Source of the DNA: Phascolarctos cinereus
Taxonomy: Eukaryota; Chordata; Mammalia; Diprotodontia; Phascolarctidae
DNA length: 64,000 nucleotides
Reading direction: 5' to 3'
Assembly (NCBI RefSeq): GCF_002099425.1
Contig: NW_018344015.1
Location: 7,850,001 to 7,914,000, forward strand
Part shown: positions 21,976 to 33,005 of the stretch, one piece after another
How the letters are laid out: each line of letters begins with the position of its first letter
Numbering within the stretch: position 1 is the first letter of the stretch
Program-made: the position numbers and the translations under genes
Notes under the pieces: model-generated
Told to the model about the DNA's origin: nothing
Seen by the model: only the letters and a program-made list of their open reading frames with translations
The model's database searches: none

Positions 21976-22579
21976 ATAAAGACTTTTTAAGTAGTGCTTT
22001 TTATGTTGCTTCTGTCCTCTCTACCCCATGCTTTGACATGACCATCATGTCCTGACTCTCCTACCTTTCTATTTCCACCCCCCTCCCCAAGAAGGCAGAA
22101 TTTGGTAATTAGGAGAAAAAGCAAGCCTGACTAAAAACTTTTTTTTTCTTTTTTAGCTTAGGAGATAAGTGATTCTGAGAGAAGTAAAAGGGAATGAGAT
22201 AATAACAATGAAGAGGATAAGCAAAATAGTAGGCCCTCAATAATGGTGACTTTATTTATTTATTTTTAAAAGAAGAATGAACTAAACAAATTCTAAAATC
22301 AGAGAAAGAAAAGAATTCTGTTCTAGGTTTTAGGCCTAGAGATTGCTAGTTCTGTGGTTTCTACGATTACTGAATATCTGTTTAATGATCTGCAGTTCTT
22401 ACTTGTGACCCCTTAAGAACTCTTCCTTGACTCTGCCTGTGATGAGTTCTGTCTTTCACTAAACCAAAAATTTCTTTGAATGTCCCTTTGCCCAACTGAA
22501 GAAATCTTTGCTTTGTAAAATCAGGGCAACTATATTTGATGTTTTTCTTGTTATAAAATTTTTTCTTTTTTCTTTCCAG
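21976..22579. other. ASB3 upstream intron, no further element recognised
   Basis: A/T-rich sequence with short homopolymers leads to a good polypyrimidine tract (ttttttcttttttctttccag) just before the exon at 22580. No repeat family was recognised with confidence. Confidence 0.5.
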
Positions 22580-22738
22580 ATCCATCTGAAAGATATATTA
22601 AAATGAAGACTTTTGAGGGTTCTTGTGCATTACATCTTTCAGCAAGTAGAGGATTCTTGATGATAACAAAAATCCTTTTAGAAGCTGGGGCAGATGCTAA
22701 CGAAACTACTTTAGAAGAAACTACTCCACTATTTTTGG
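22580..22738 (+). CDS. ASB3: ASB3 coding exon (ankyrin repeats, ~residues 66-118)
   Basis: This is an internal exon of ankyrin repeat and SOCS box protein 3, the substrate-recognition subunit of a cullin-5/elongin BC ubiquitin ligase (family knowledge). The frame enters one base into a codon (G|AT) after the acceptor tctttccag and leaves after TTG G at the donor gtaatg, so 159 nt keep phase 1 to 1. It reads [20 protein letters not shown], then an ankyrin helix pair ending [20 protein letters not shown] and LFL. This aligns closely with human ASB3 ([34 protein letters not shown]) as I remember it. The usual ankyrin Gly-His turn is Gly-Phe here (SRGF), a mild departure. The preceding exon, which should end in the bases for INA plus G, was not found upstream in the window. 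Confidence 0.93.
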
Positions 22739-23554
22739 GTAATGTAGCCTAACAGAGGTGGAGAAAAAGAAAATTATCTTTTCAACTGCATCTAAGCTTA
22801 ACTGCTTCTGTAATGTCATGTTCTACTTATAGGATGTTTTACTGATAAATGTTTTGATACCTATTTTTGGTTATGAGACTGTTAATACAGTTTTAGGTTT
22901 CTCTTGATTTTCCAATTCCTGTGTGAAAATAACTGCTTTAAATGCCACCTTTAAGTGTTTGTTTGAAATTGGAATACCTGTTGTGAATTATAGACAGTCA
23001 TTTTTTCTTCTGGTATGTGTGCTTAATTAATTCTTATTCATTCATTCAATGATTTACATTTAGTATTGATTTATATTGAAGTTCTTTTATCACTTCATTA
23101 ACTAAACTACCTCAGACAGATTTGAAGACAGACAAGCTTAATATCTTTAGGATATGTTAATGAAGTTGTGGTTTAACATTGTTGTCAGAATATGGTTAAC
23201 TTACTACTGAAACGCATTGTTATTCTATTTATGCCATGCAATATTGTGGTTACCTCCTAAACTTTTGGAAAATGTTTTCTAGCAATGATGAAATATAGAT
23301 GTGGAGGTCAGAATGTTTTAGTATAGGTAACTGTAAATTACTTATACTTATGAAAGGAAATCAGTGACATAAGTATTCCTGAATACAGGTAATTCTCAAT
23401 TACTTTTACTTTTGTTTTGATACAGTTTCATTGGCTGCAAATTTAACATGATAATTATGTTTTGCTTAGGTTATTAAAAAAAAGAATAATTTGTGTCTTT
23501 TGAGCACATGCCAAATGCTGGCCAAGGAGAGATGGTACCCTATCTCCACTGAGA
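22739..23554. other. ASB3 intron, unique-looking sequence
   Basis: No repeat or open frame was recognised. A short plus-strand region directly follows the donor. Confidence 0.5.
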
Positions 23555-23760
23555 TAGCATGGCACAGTACAAACAGGTCTTGGAGTCAGAAGACCTGAAT
23601 TCAAATCTTAACCATTATTCCTGAGCTGTGTGACCTTGGGCAAGTTACTTAACTTCATCTGCCTCATGTCTTCATCTGCAGAATACAGATGATAATACTT
23701 ATGGGGTTGTTGTGAGGAAAGCATTTTCTGAAGCTTAAACCTCTTTATAATTGTGAGTGG
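23555..23760 (+). repeat. MIR/THER1-type CORE-SINE
   Basis: 'agcatggcacagtacaaaca', 'agacctgaattcaaatctta', 'tgtgaccttgggcaagttac' and 'ggggttgttgtgaggaaagc', in the right order. Confidence 0.85.
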
Positions 23761-24989
23761 TACTTGAGGGATGGAAAGTAATTCGTTTGCCTAGTGATGT
23801 ATTTCTTTAATACTTTGAGAATTTGTAATTTCATAGATGTGAGTCTTTGCTGACAGAGATCACAATTCTTTAATGCCTTAGTAGACAGTTTCTGTGTGAT
23901 GACTTGTGGTTGAAAATTAATTGCTTTGAAGTAAAACTGATGGTGATGGGCCTGCTGAACTAAGCTGGGTTAGTCCTCTAACATCAGGCCTGTTTTAAAG
24001 CTTTTCCAGCATAGTGGAGCTGGATATTATGCTCTGCTGACAGCCTTTGAGGACTCAGGATGCTTTGAGGATGCCATGATGAGTCATCAAAGTAGGACTT
24101 TAGTGGATGATTAGTATTATACTAGATGGATCATCAAGACATGGAAATAAGTAGATTAGAGGTAACTTGGGCATACTTTTTTACTTTTGGCTTGGCAAGA
24201 TGTGGTTGAATGAGAACTGAGGTAAAAGTTAAAAGACCTGGACTCTTGTTCTTATGCTTCCACAGAAGCAGGGTGGCAAATTTTTGGCAAATCATTTAGC
24301 TTTTTTGTGTCCATTTTGATCTCTGTATTTCTGTAATCGGGGATAATAATCCTTTTCCCCCTTCCATCATGTGAGTAGTCTAAGGAGGAAATAGATGACT
24401 TTTGTGAAACTGTTTTGGAAATAAAGATGCTCTAAAGTATACTTTATTTGCACTATTAAAGAAAATCTTAGTGTTTTCTTCAGGGAATTGATTCTCACCC
24501 TCAATTTATATGCAAAACAACATTGATAAATAGGCGATTCACACTGAACCCTGTGTGACTTCATGGAAAAATTCCATGGGAACTGCTCAGTCTACAGCTT
24601 TGGTTTTTGATGGATTATTGTGTTCAGTTTTGTTTATTCTAAATCTTTTTCTTTGTTCTGTATGACCTTCAGTTTTAAGAGTAGCAGTAATATTTTAATT
24701 AGATTAGGATATTTTGTATATGGTTATGCATAGTCTGCTTTTTTTCCCCCAATATTTAATAAATACAACACTGGTCAATCATATTTTACCTCACATGGGC
24801 ATATCTTCTAATGTAGCCTTTGGATAGCCTCAAAACCCCCAAAATACCACTCTTCCTCCTTATACTTAGCTATTATAATTATGGTGTTTTCACAATTGCT
24901 TTTCTTTGGAACAATAATGAAGCATAGGGTTATTTTTCAAATAGCTTGGAAGCATATATTTAGCACTTTTATATTATTGTTCAATTTGT
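23761..24989. other. ASB3 intron, no feature recognised
   Basis: No LINE, SINE or LTR signature and no long frame was recognised in about 1.2 kb. Confidence 0.45.
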
Positions 24990-25165
24990 AACAACCCTTT
25001 GAGGTAGGTACTATAGGTATTATGTCTATTTTATAGATGCGAAAACTGAGGTGCAGAATTGAAGTGATTTATACTTGAACACATAGCTACTGAAGAAGTG
25101 GGATTCAAACTTGAGTTTTTTCTGACTCTTAAGTTCTCTTTCCATTACATACCATACTACCTTAC
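24990..25165 (-). repeat. MIR-type SINE, minus strand
   Basis: 'cctttgaggtaggtactata', 'ttttatagatgcgaaaactg', 'gggattcaaacttgagtttt' and 'ctctttccattacatacca' form the antisense MIR order. Confidence 0.7.
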
Positions 25166-25450
25166 TTCTCCATAATGTTCTGTTTTTCTGCCATATGTAT
25201 CAATATTTTTATAATATGTTTTTACCACCAATTAAATAGTCAGTGCATCTCGATTCTAATGTCAGAATCTTAAATATGCTGCATGAGGAAGTGTCAATAA
25301 AGAAAACAAAGATGAGAAGAACTGAACTAGAACAAGTGCATAGAAAGTAGATCCATGCTGGAGGTTTCACAATTTTTAGGACATTGCAGGATCAATTATG
25401 AAGGCAACTGAAAAAAGGGACAGTAGATTAAGTATGGAAAACAATGTTAA

Positions 25451-25604
25451 GGGGGCAGCTAGGTGGTACAGTGGATAGAGCACCAGCCCTGGAGCCAGGA
25501 GGACCTGAGTTCAAATCCAGTCTCAGATACATAATACTTACTAGCTGTATGACTATGGGCAAGTCACCAATTGCCTCATTTAAAAAAAAAGAAAGAAAGA
25601 AAGA
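25451..25604 (+). repeat. Marsupial tRNA-derived SINE
   Basis: Full head 'gggggcagctaggtggtaca', 'aggacctgagttcaaatcca' and an A-rich tail with GAAA repeats. Open frames on both strands here are SINE translations. Confidence 0.95.
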
Positions 25605-25639
25605 AAACAATGTTAGACTTTATCATTACTTAAAAAAAG

Positions 25640-26695
25640 GAGATTGAAAGAATATCTGTAATTACTTTTATATGCCTGATTTCCCATCTCTTCAAAATTT
25701 AGAAAAGAATAACCTATACACATAATTGAAATCATCGTTGATGAAAGTGTAAGAAAAGGGACATGCAGGCTTTCACAAATAATATTACCATTGATCTTTA
25801 CAGTCAAAAGATTTTCTGAATAATGTAGTATATGGATCCCTTTGTGTTTATTGTTTGGGGACTATAGCTAAATGTATTGTAAGGGCTCTGCTCCTATAAT
25901 GGAGCTGTCATACATATATCAGATTCATACAGATTGTATTTCAAGATTCCTTGAAATATGTAACAACATAAATAACTGTTTAGTTACCCAACCCACTGAT
26001 AGCATAAGGCAAGGCATAAAGTGAAAAGATGTATAGTTACCAAAGGTATTTGCTTCTGTTATGGAGGATATTAAATTCATAATCCAGATGAAAGAAGGAC
26101 TCTTTATAGGAGATGGGATTCTCCAGATTTTCTGGTTTGCTAATGAAACTATTGCTGATTGTATTAAGTCATAGAGTGTCACAAATCCTCCTAAATGAAG
26201 TCCATAATCACTACACAAGAAAAAAATGAAGATTGCCCATCTATTTATTATTCAGACTATGCTATACAATTAGACACAGACTAGCTGTAAAACTAAGTTA
26301 TTAACATATACATGAGACAGACATAGCAAATTGCTCGTGAATTGAGCCTGGAATTGAACTGGAGGAGAAATGTTTAAATATCGGGGAAATTGTACAATGC
26401 TTTTAATGATTCCAAGTAAATTGAAATGATCCCAAATGAAATAAAGGCCTCCTCTTTTTAATAATCATTCTTCCTGGGATCCTAGACAATGTGAGTGGCA
26501 TAACTGACAGCCTGTCTCTTATGGTATTCGCACAGTCAAGAGAGCTAGAGGAAAGCCCCAATATCTTACTTGGACCCCCTTTGGAGGATTTATGGGAGAG
26601 TGTGGGCAAGAGTTGTATAGGATTAGCAGATGTGGATGACTTGTGATTTGAATTGCTGGGGGGAGTGCCTAATAACACTGATAACATCACAGATT
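25640..26695 (+). repeat. RTE (BovB-like) LINE fragment, plus strand
   Basis: Decayed reverse-transcriptase text: an AGFHK-type start (compare QAGFRKGYST), VIHISDSYRLYFKIP (compare YIRLIQDMYKN), and GDGILQIFWFANETIADC. At about 26540 RARGKPQYLTWTPFGGFMGE resembles the RTE C-terminal RGRPPTRWTD region. The order and strand match a single degraded copy. Confidence 0.6.
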
Positions 26696-26849
26696 TACTG
26701 AAAAATTGAAGAAATGATTACCAAGCTAGATCATTACATGGATGAAAGGCCCCTAGTACAGGAATCAGAAGATCTAGTTTTAAAACTAACTTTAATACTT
26801 ACTAGCTGTGTCTTGAGTGAAGGACTGTGGGATTCAAACTTGGGTTTTT

Positions 26850-26852
26850 TTA

Positions 26853-26890
<38 letters not shown>

Positions 26891-26950
26891 CATATATATA
26901 TACACACACACATATATATACGTATATATGTGTGTATATATATATATATT
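26850..26950. repeat. (TC)n(TG)n(TA)n compound microsatellite
   Basis: Runs of ctctct, then tgtgta, then tata with cacaca inserts. Overlapping low-complexity frames are artefacts. Confidence 0.95.
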
Positions 26951-27229
26951 TTTTGCCACCAATTAAAGTAGAGTTAGTACATCTTGACTCTAATATCAGA
27001 GTCAATTACATGAAGTGAGACAGTGATTCATGTGAGTATTCATTTTTACATCACCTCTTCCTTGGGCTTTATGACAACTCTTCAAGGACAATTCTAAGCT
27101 AGTAAGAAGACAATTTTTAGCTGTCCCTACATATATCGTTAGGAGTATGTCTGACATATAGAGATAAGGACTATACTTATAATTTCATTTGTATAGAGAA
27201 CTGCCAGGTGAGGAAACTCCCTCTATCCT

Positions 27230-28560
27230 TACCCTAATCTAGCCAGCCCACTATTTATCAATTCTGTTCTTGATTCTTGGACTTACCAGGGAGTGCTGAT
27301 ATTTGAGATCCAGCACTGGTCTGCCTTTGGTCTCTGCCTTTACACTGGGACTTCTGAGGGAACCCTATATTCAGCCTGCCTTCTGCCTTTGCTCCTGCAT
27401 CAACCTGATCCAGGCCTCTTGGCTTCTTTGTCTTTCCAGAGTGACCCGTATCAGTCCCAAATCTTTTGGTTTCTGTCTTCACTACAGGTCTTCTTCAGTA
27501 CTCTAGAAGCTGTTTTCAGACCATATCTATCTTGAATTGCCAACCCCTGCTTCCTGTCTGGACTCTTCCAGGGTTGTACTTTGCCTTCTCCTGTCTTTTT
27601 TCAGGTGGGCTTCCTGGGTCTCATTGGACTTAACATCACCACCAGTCTCAAGGCTGACCATCAAAGGAGGGTGCAGAGCAGTCTCATTATCTCCTTCCCT
27701 CATTGGATTTCTTTACAGTCACTGATAGTTAGCCTGAACTCATTCATCAATGGTTAACACTTTCCCACCTTGTCATACTTTCCCCATCTCAGTAAGACAG
27801 AAACCTCTGGCAGACATAAAAATCCCATTCCCCATCTCCTGCCCACACCCTTACTCCCATTCCCTCCTGCTGGATACCTCCAAATTCCCACTCATTTTCT
27901 ATTCATTCCTAACATTGTGCTCTCTGAAAAGCCTATTCCATAGTTAAGAAACCTGCTCTTGCTTTTCCTTTCCTACCCCCTCTATCTTATAACACTTACT
28001 GAAACCTGACTTTTTCCTGATTATGCTTTCCAGCACTGGTTGTATGGCTTCACTCTCTGGTGGTAGTTGGGGAATTGAAATATGCTTTACTCCTGTTGCC
28101 ACTTTCACACTCTACCACCATTTTTCAGTAACCTCTCCTCCTTAGAGGTTCATTCATTTCACATTTATCAGCCAAACAAGATTCTGGTGGCTATAATCTA
28201 CCTACTCCCAGGACTTTCTCCTTCTTTCCTCAATGAGATCAGGGCCTGGCTCACAGTTTTTTTTCTCCTTACTCAACATCTGTTCTCATACTAGGAGAGT
28301 TCAGCATGCATATTGATATGTCCTCAAAGACTGTAACTTACTGTTTATTCAATCTGATCATTTCCTATGACTTACTCTTCTACCTCATATCACCTATAAT
28401 TGTGCTTTTGATCTTGCCATTACTCTCAAGTGTACCATTTCCATGTTTATGACTTTTGAAATTTCTCTTACCTGGTCGTAATCTATATTCCTCATCATGG
28501 CCAAATTGATTATATATAATCTTCACTAATCACTTAATGTAGCTGTAATAATCATATTGA
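27230..28560 (+). repeat. L2 LINE 5' portion including endonuclease domain
   Basis: At 28000-28460 the frames read TLTET-LFP, VAIIYLLPGLSPSFLNEI (compare the L2 IYRPPG motif), LLTQHLFSY and LGEFSMHID (compare GDFNIHLD). These are ordered motifs of the apurinic-type endonuclease of L2 ORF2. The upstream 27230-28000 is C/T-rich L2 5' sequence. It is interrupted by frame changes. This part of L2 is rarely retained, because most copies keep only the 3' end. Confidence 0.65.
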
Positions 28561-28825
28561 CCCTGCTGTGGCCTATCTCTTTTGCTATATAGATTGAATT
28601 CTTGTCTTTTCTCACATAGGAGTAATACTTGGATCTGAGGGTCTGTAGCATTTTCTTTAGGCTAAAAGCAAGAAAACTCCCAAGAATAGTAGATTTTGGC
28701 CTTTTTTTTTCCTGAGCCTTTACATAGACATTTGTAGGTCAGTGAGATTATCCCTCCTCTGTAGAGGCCTGTTTTACAAAGCACTGAATTATAGTTACAG
28801 GGAATAACTCTACTTTTTAAAAATT

Positions 28826-28876
28826 TTTGTTGTTCAGTTGTTTCAGTCATGTCTGACTCTTCATGACCTCATTTTT
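28826..28876 (-). repeat. SINE 3'-tail fragment, minus strand
   Basis: 'tgttgttcagttgtttcagt' and 'catgtctgactcttcatgac' are the antisense of the long-form SINE tail (compare 34.11 kb). Confidence 0.7.
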
Positions 28877-29170
28877 ATTAACCAACTTTTTTCATGAAAA
28901 CACATCTCTGAAATTATAATCTAAGTCAGTGTGAAGACATGATTAGTTTTAATAAAATAAGAATATTTCTGATTCTTCATAAATGAACTAATAATTATTA
29001 ATATAACTTCAAAATGAAATTTACTAAACTTTAGTACCATATTTCAATTTCAAGAAGGTTTGCTGTTTTCTTGATTGTAATTTTTATTAACCAGTGGGAT
29101 CAACATTTTTTTAAAATGAAAACACACTTCCTAAACTATAATCTAAGTCAGTGTGAAGACTTAGTCTCAA
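28870..29170 (+). repeat. Direct duplication of a ~90-base unit, ~210 bases apart
   Basis: Unit 1 (about 28872-28960) and unit 2 (about 29081-29170) share 'tttttattaacca', 'tgaaaacaca' and 'ataatctaagtcagtgtgaa', each followed by 'gac'. Unit 2 carries about 10 extra bases. The sequence between the units is not repeated elsewhere in the window. Confidence 0.8.
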
Positions 29171-29598
29171 CAAATCCTAACTCTTACTACAGTGTCTTCA
29201 GTGAGGGCACAATTCAATGGCTGAGTATTACATTCTCCATTCTGATTCATCATAAAAATATTTTAAGTGAGGTTATTTTTTATCCTTCATGGAAAAGCTA
29301 TTATAGAAGTATCCTGATTAAAAACTATGATTTGATCAACTTAGGCCTATTTCCACAGTGGCATGAAGACCATGATAGTTGCTTCTAGGTCCCTGCAAAA
29401 CATACTGCCATATAAAATCATTGACTAACCAGATATTGTGATAAGAAGAGTACTTTGAGAGTTTTGCTGTCTCTGATTGGTGAGTTCCTCCTCAGAAACT
29501 CCATTTGAGAAAGTCCCCATGCCACTCATGATCTCTTCAAAACCTAACTCAACTCATGACTCCCCAGACTCCTCTCCCTCCGTCTCAGTAGCTTTCTT
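29171..29598. other. ASB3 intron; unassigned
   Basis: A 105-residue open frame (29071-29388) starts inside the duplicated unit and has no recognisable domain. The right part (about 29470-29598) has L2-like C/T-rich text. Confidence 0.4.
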
Positions 29599-29747
29599 TC
29601 TTTCTTTTTTTAGTGAGGCAATTGAGGTTAAGTGACTTGCCCAGAGTCACACAGCTAGGAAGTATAATGTGTCTGAGGCTGAACTTGAACTCAGATCCTC
29701 CTGACTCCAGGGCAGGTACTCTGTCTACTGTGGCACCTAGCTGCCCC
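29599..29747 (-). repeat. Marsupial SINE, minus strand, with 15-base target duplication
   Basis: Full-length antisense copy. The 15-mer ctcagtagctttctt is present exactly at 29584-29598 and 29748-29762. A perfect duplication points to one of the younger insertions in the window, and it sits within an L2 fragment. Confidence 0.95.
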
Positions 29748-29779
29748 CTCAGTAGCTTTCTTAACACTGAGTTACTTCT

Positions 29780-29935
29780 CTCCTCCTACCCTCATTTCCC
29801 AATTCCCTTTTATGTGTTATCTTCTGCCTTTAGTATGTAAGTTCCTTGAGGACAGGGACTGTCTTTTCATTTAAATTTGTATTCCCAGAGTTTAGTACAG
29901 GGCCTGATACCTAGTAAGCCCTTAATAAATACTTT
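29780..29935 (+). repeat. L2 3' end
   Basis: 'taagttccttgaggacaggg', 'tttgtattcccagagtttag' and a terminal 'cccttaataaatacttt'. Confidence 0.8.
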
Positions 29936-29964
29936 AGCTAGCTAGCTAATTAGCTAGCTAGCTA
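29935..29964. repeat. (TAGC)n tract
   Basis: Repeated tagctagc units directly abut the L2 tail. Confidence 0.9.
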
Positions 29965-29969
29965 TCTGT

Positions 29970-30890
29970 ACATGCAAACATGGCTTTGCCAGAAAGAAAA
30001 AGAGAAAAAAGAGGCACAATATCTTAGGTCACAGAATTAATTAGGAAAAACATGGAAAAAATGTAAGTGGTCAAAACTTGACCAGTACAATGTTATTGTA
30101 ATAGAATTTCATTTCTGCTTCCACCAGATGTCAGTATGTCCACAGATACTGCAGGAAATTAAAATGGGCTATGCACATTCAGGTATGCTTGCTATATGAT
30201 TTTTTTTCAAAATACATTTTTAGCAGAGATGAATTGTTGAGTGAAGAGATCTTTTCCCTTTAGAATGTTTATATTACATAAAAAGGAAATACATAGAAAT
30301 TATACATATAGTAAAAACATAGAAATGCATAATATACAAACCCATGAGTAATATATCATAATAACTGAACTCTGTGATCTCCATACATTTCAGAAATTAT
30401 AGTCCTAAAAATATCAAGGAGATGGACATCCTGTGGTTAAATTTCACTACAGTTTCAATGACCATGGTATTTCACAATATAATAACTGTCAAAAGATGGG
30501 CATCAAAAGAAGGAATAATTCTAGTGTATAAATATGATGCTTGGTTCACTCTGATTTATGTTTGGTACCCAATATAGCTAAAATATTGCTCTTTGAGTGT
30601 ATATTCTCTTCAATCATTTTGCTAAATAAATGCTTTATTGAAGAACCTCCTTTGCTTATTGTATAAAATAATTAGCAGGTTTGTTTTCTCTTAGTCATTT
30701 ACTCTTTCCTTATGAGCAGGCATTTAATGATTTAACCAGTAATGATCTTTATTTAGTATTATTGTTTGGTATAAATATTCATGCATAGAGTTGGTGTAAT
30801 TTTCCCTTATGTAGACCTAGTTTTGGGTTCATACTTTTGTATAGTCTTCATATTATAGTTTTCTATGATATGACAAACATTTATAATTTG
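29970..30890. other. ASB3 intron, no feature recognised
   Basis: A/T-rich. A 67-residue frame at 30374-30577 matches nothing I know. Confidence 0.4.
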
Positions 30891-30894
30891 ATAA

Positions 30895-31080
30895 ACATTT
30901 ATTAAGTACCTCCTTTGTCCCTGGTACTGGGCTGAGCACTGGGCATGCAAATAATAAAAAGAAAGATAGTCTCTGTCCTCAAGAAGCTTACAATCTAATG
31001 GAGGAAGAAAGTACACAGAAAGAAGCTTCAGAGGAAGGGCAGGGCAGGTGAGGAATGATGATGGTGTCAAAGGCAAGCAA
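30895..31080 (+). repeat. L3-like mammal-wide repeat, short copy
   Basis: 'acatttattaagtacctcct', 'gtactgggctgagcactggg' and 'aagaagcttacaatctaatg' form the usual order. Family name not certain (CR1/L3-like). Confidence 0.6.
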
Positions 31081-31384
31081 AGAAGTTGGTAGCAAATGAA
31101 GAGATATCTAGGATTTTGAGCCCTCTATAAAGGGAGGTTATGGAGGAGTTCTTTGCTCTGCCCTCCATCCCTCCAATCAGAGAGGCCAAAGCAACTGAAT
31201 ATACTGAAGAGGTGTGAGTACCAAAACTGAAGCAGTCTGCATGATGATGAATTTTCCCTTTGAAACTACAGACAGCACATAGTTTTGATTGAATTTGTTT
31301 TGGCTAAAAGTTATATTTAGTCAAAAGCCTTCTTTAGGACATAAGTTTTTTTTTTCCCCACAAGTACCTGTTATTTTGGATTTA

Positions 31385-32375
31385 GTTAACCCAATTTACT
31401 TCTTTTCTTGTTTTTCCTTTTTCCCTTCCACTTGGGAAATGTATCATTCTTAATTCCTTACTCTTTTTCACCTTCCATATCCAATCAGTGGTTGTCTCAT
31501 CCCTTCTACCTTGCTAACATTCTTTCTACAGTCCCTTTTAACATAGCAACCACTCTGGTGAAATCCCTTATCACCTTAGGCCTGAACTATTGCAATAGCC
31601 TTTTGGTTTGTCTTCTTGCTTCGAATCTTGCCCCACTCTAGTCCATTTTCCATTCAGTTGTCAAATTGATCTTCAAGGTCTGACCACATCATCTCTCCCT
31701 ATTCAGTAAACTCCGGTGACTCCCTCTTGCCTCTGGGATCAAATATAAAATCCTCTGTGTGGTTATTGAAAACATTTATAACCTTGCCCCCTCCTGTCTT
31801 TCTCTCTTATTTCCCCAGATTACTCTTTGATCCAATGATACTGTTCTTCTTAGCGGTCTTCAAACAAGACACTCCCATCTTCCAACTTCTGCTTTCACTC
31901 AGAACTTACCCCCAACCTATCCTGTATTTGTATTGTTTATACATAATTTTTTTTCTTTTTTGCATATTGTCTCCCCCAGTAGACTGAGCACTGCAATAGC
32001 AAGGACTATGTTTTGCCTTTTTTTGTATCCCCAGACTTAGTTAGCTGTTGGCGGCCTCGTTTCTTACCTAGCCTTAATCACTGAATGGGCATTGTTGCCT
32101 CAGTCAAATTGAGACCCGGGACAGACCACAACTTAAAAAGGCCAAGGTCTTCCACTTTCTCTTCAGTCATCCTGGTCTATATCTTGCCACTGGATCCAGA
32201 TGGCTCTGAAGGAGAGAGTGAGGCTGGTGACCTTGCATAGCCTTCCCTCACTTAAATCCAGTTCACTCACAAGTCATGGCATCATCTTCCTGATGTCAAG
32301 GTCCTCTCTGAGAAAGAAGGACAAACAACAACAGTTCTTGGTGCATAGTAGGCTCTCAATAAATGCTAGTTGACT
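31385..32375 (+). repeat. L2 LINE 3' portion, split by a SINE
   Basis: The text includes 'gtgaaatcccttatcacctt', 'actattgcaatagcctttt', 'ccactctagtccattttcca' and 'aaactccggtgactccctct', then the 3' signature 'ttgtatccccagacttag'. After the SINE it resumes 'cttggtgcatagtaggctct' and ends 'caataaatgctagttgactg'. Confidence 0.85.
32040..32333 (+). repeat. Marsupial SINE of a second type (ends in ggacaaacaacaaca)
   Basis: It contains 'ccactggatccagatggctc', 'ttccctcacttaaatccagt' and 'tcatcttcctgatgtcaagg', and closes 'gaaggacaaacaacaaca'. This is a common marsupial SINE text that I associate with RTE-mobilised SINEs. It sits exactly within the L2 3' signature. Confidence 0.7.
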
Positions 32376-32384
32376 GACTGACTC

Positions 32385-33005
32385 ACACAGCCCAGTTCAG
32401 AGACTCTATACTTTGTGAGTACACCATTGCAATTACTTTTTATTTGGTCTTCCTGACTTTCTTTTTCCTGTCCAGTCCATTCTTCACACAGCTTCCAAAG
32501 TAAATTTCATTAAGGGCAGGTATTACCATGGCATTCACTCCTAAACCCAATAACTCTAGTAGTTTCTTATTACCTCCAAGATAATATATAAAATTCTCAT
32601 TTTGTCATTTAAAACCTGTCACAGCTTGACCCCAACTTAGCACTTCCTGGATAAACTGGCCTCACTGTTCTTCATACATGAGATGCCCTCCCCTCTCTTT
32701 ATTGCTTTGTACTGGCTGTCTGCACGTCTGGAATCCACTCCATCTCTTACAATCACAAGTGTGGCTTCTTCCATGAGATCTTTCTTGATCCACACCAGTT
32801 ACTGGTTCCCCTTCTTCCCCCTTTATTTGTATCTATTTAATGCCTGTTTTGTCTATACTTATGTATGTATAGTTTGAATCCCTTGTCTGGATTGTAAGCT
32901 CCTCAAGGGTATGCCTGCATTGTTTCCCTGTTGCCTTTTTGTTAGCACATAGCAAAGAATTTAGCAAAGAATAGACACTTAATAAATGTTTATTGATTGA
33001 CAGTG
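32385..33005 (+). repeat. L2 LINE 3' end, second copy
   Basis: 'cccagttcagagactctata', 'tccagtccattcttcacaca', 'cacagcttgaccccaactta', 'gtctggaatccactcc' and a terminal 'cacttaataaatgtttattg'. It abuts the previous L2 end to end. Confidence 0.85.

Noticed and set aside
1-22579. N-terminal ASB3 exon (GNVKVLRKLL, VDVADNRGWMPIHEAAYH)
   Set aside because: Looked for by its conserved residues and splice context; no candidate was seen, so none is reported.
29071-29388. 105-residue plus-strand frame
   Set aside because: It starts inside a local duplication and has no domain, signal or splice context. Chance in A/T-rich DNA is enough.
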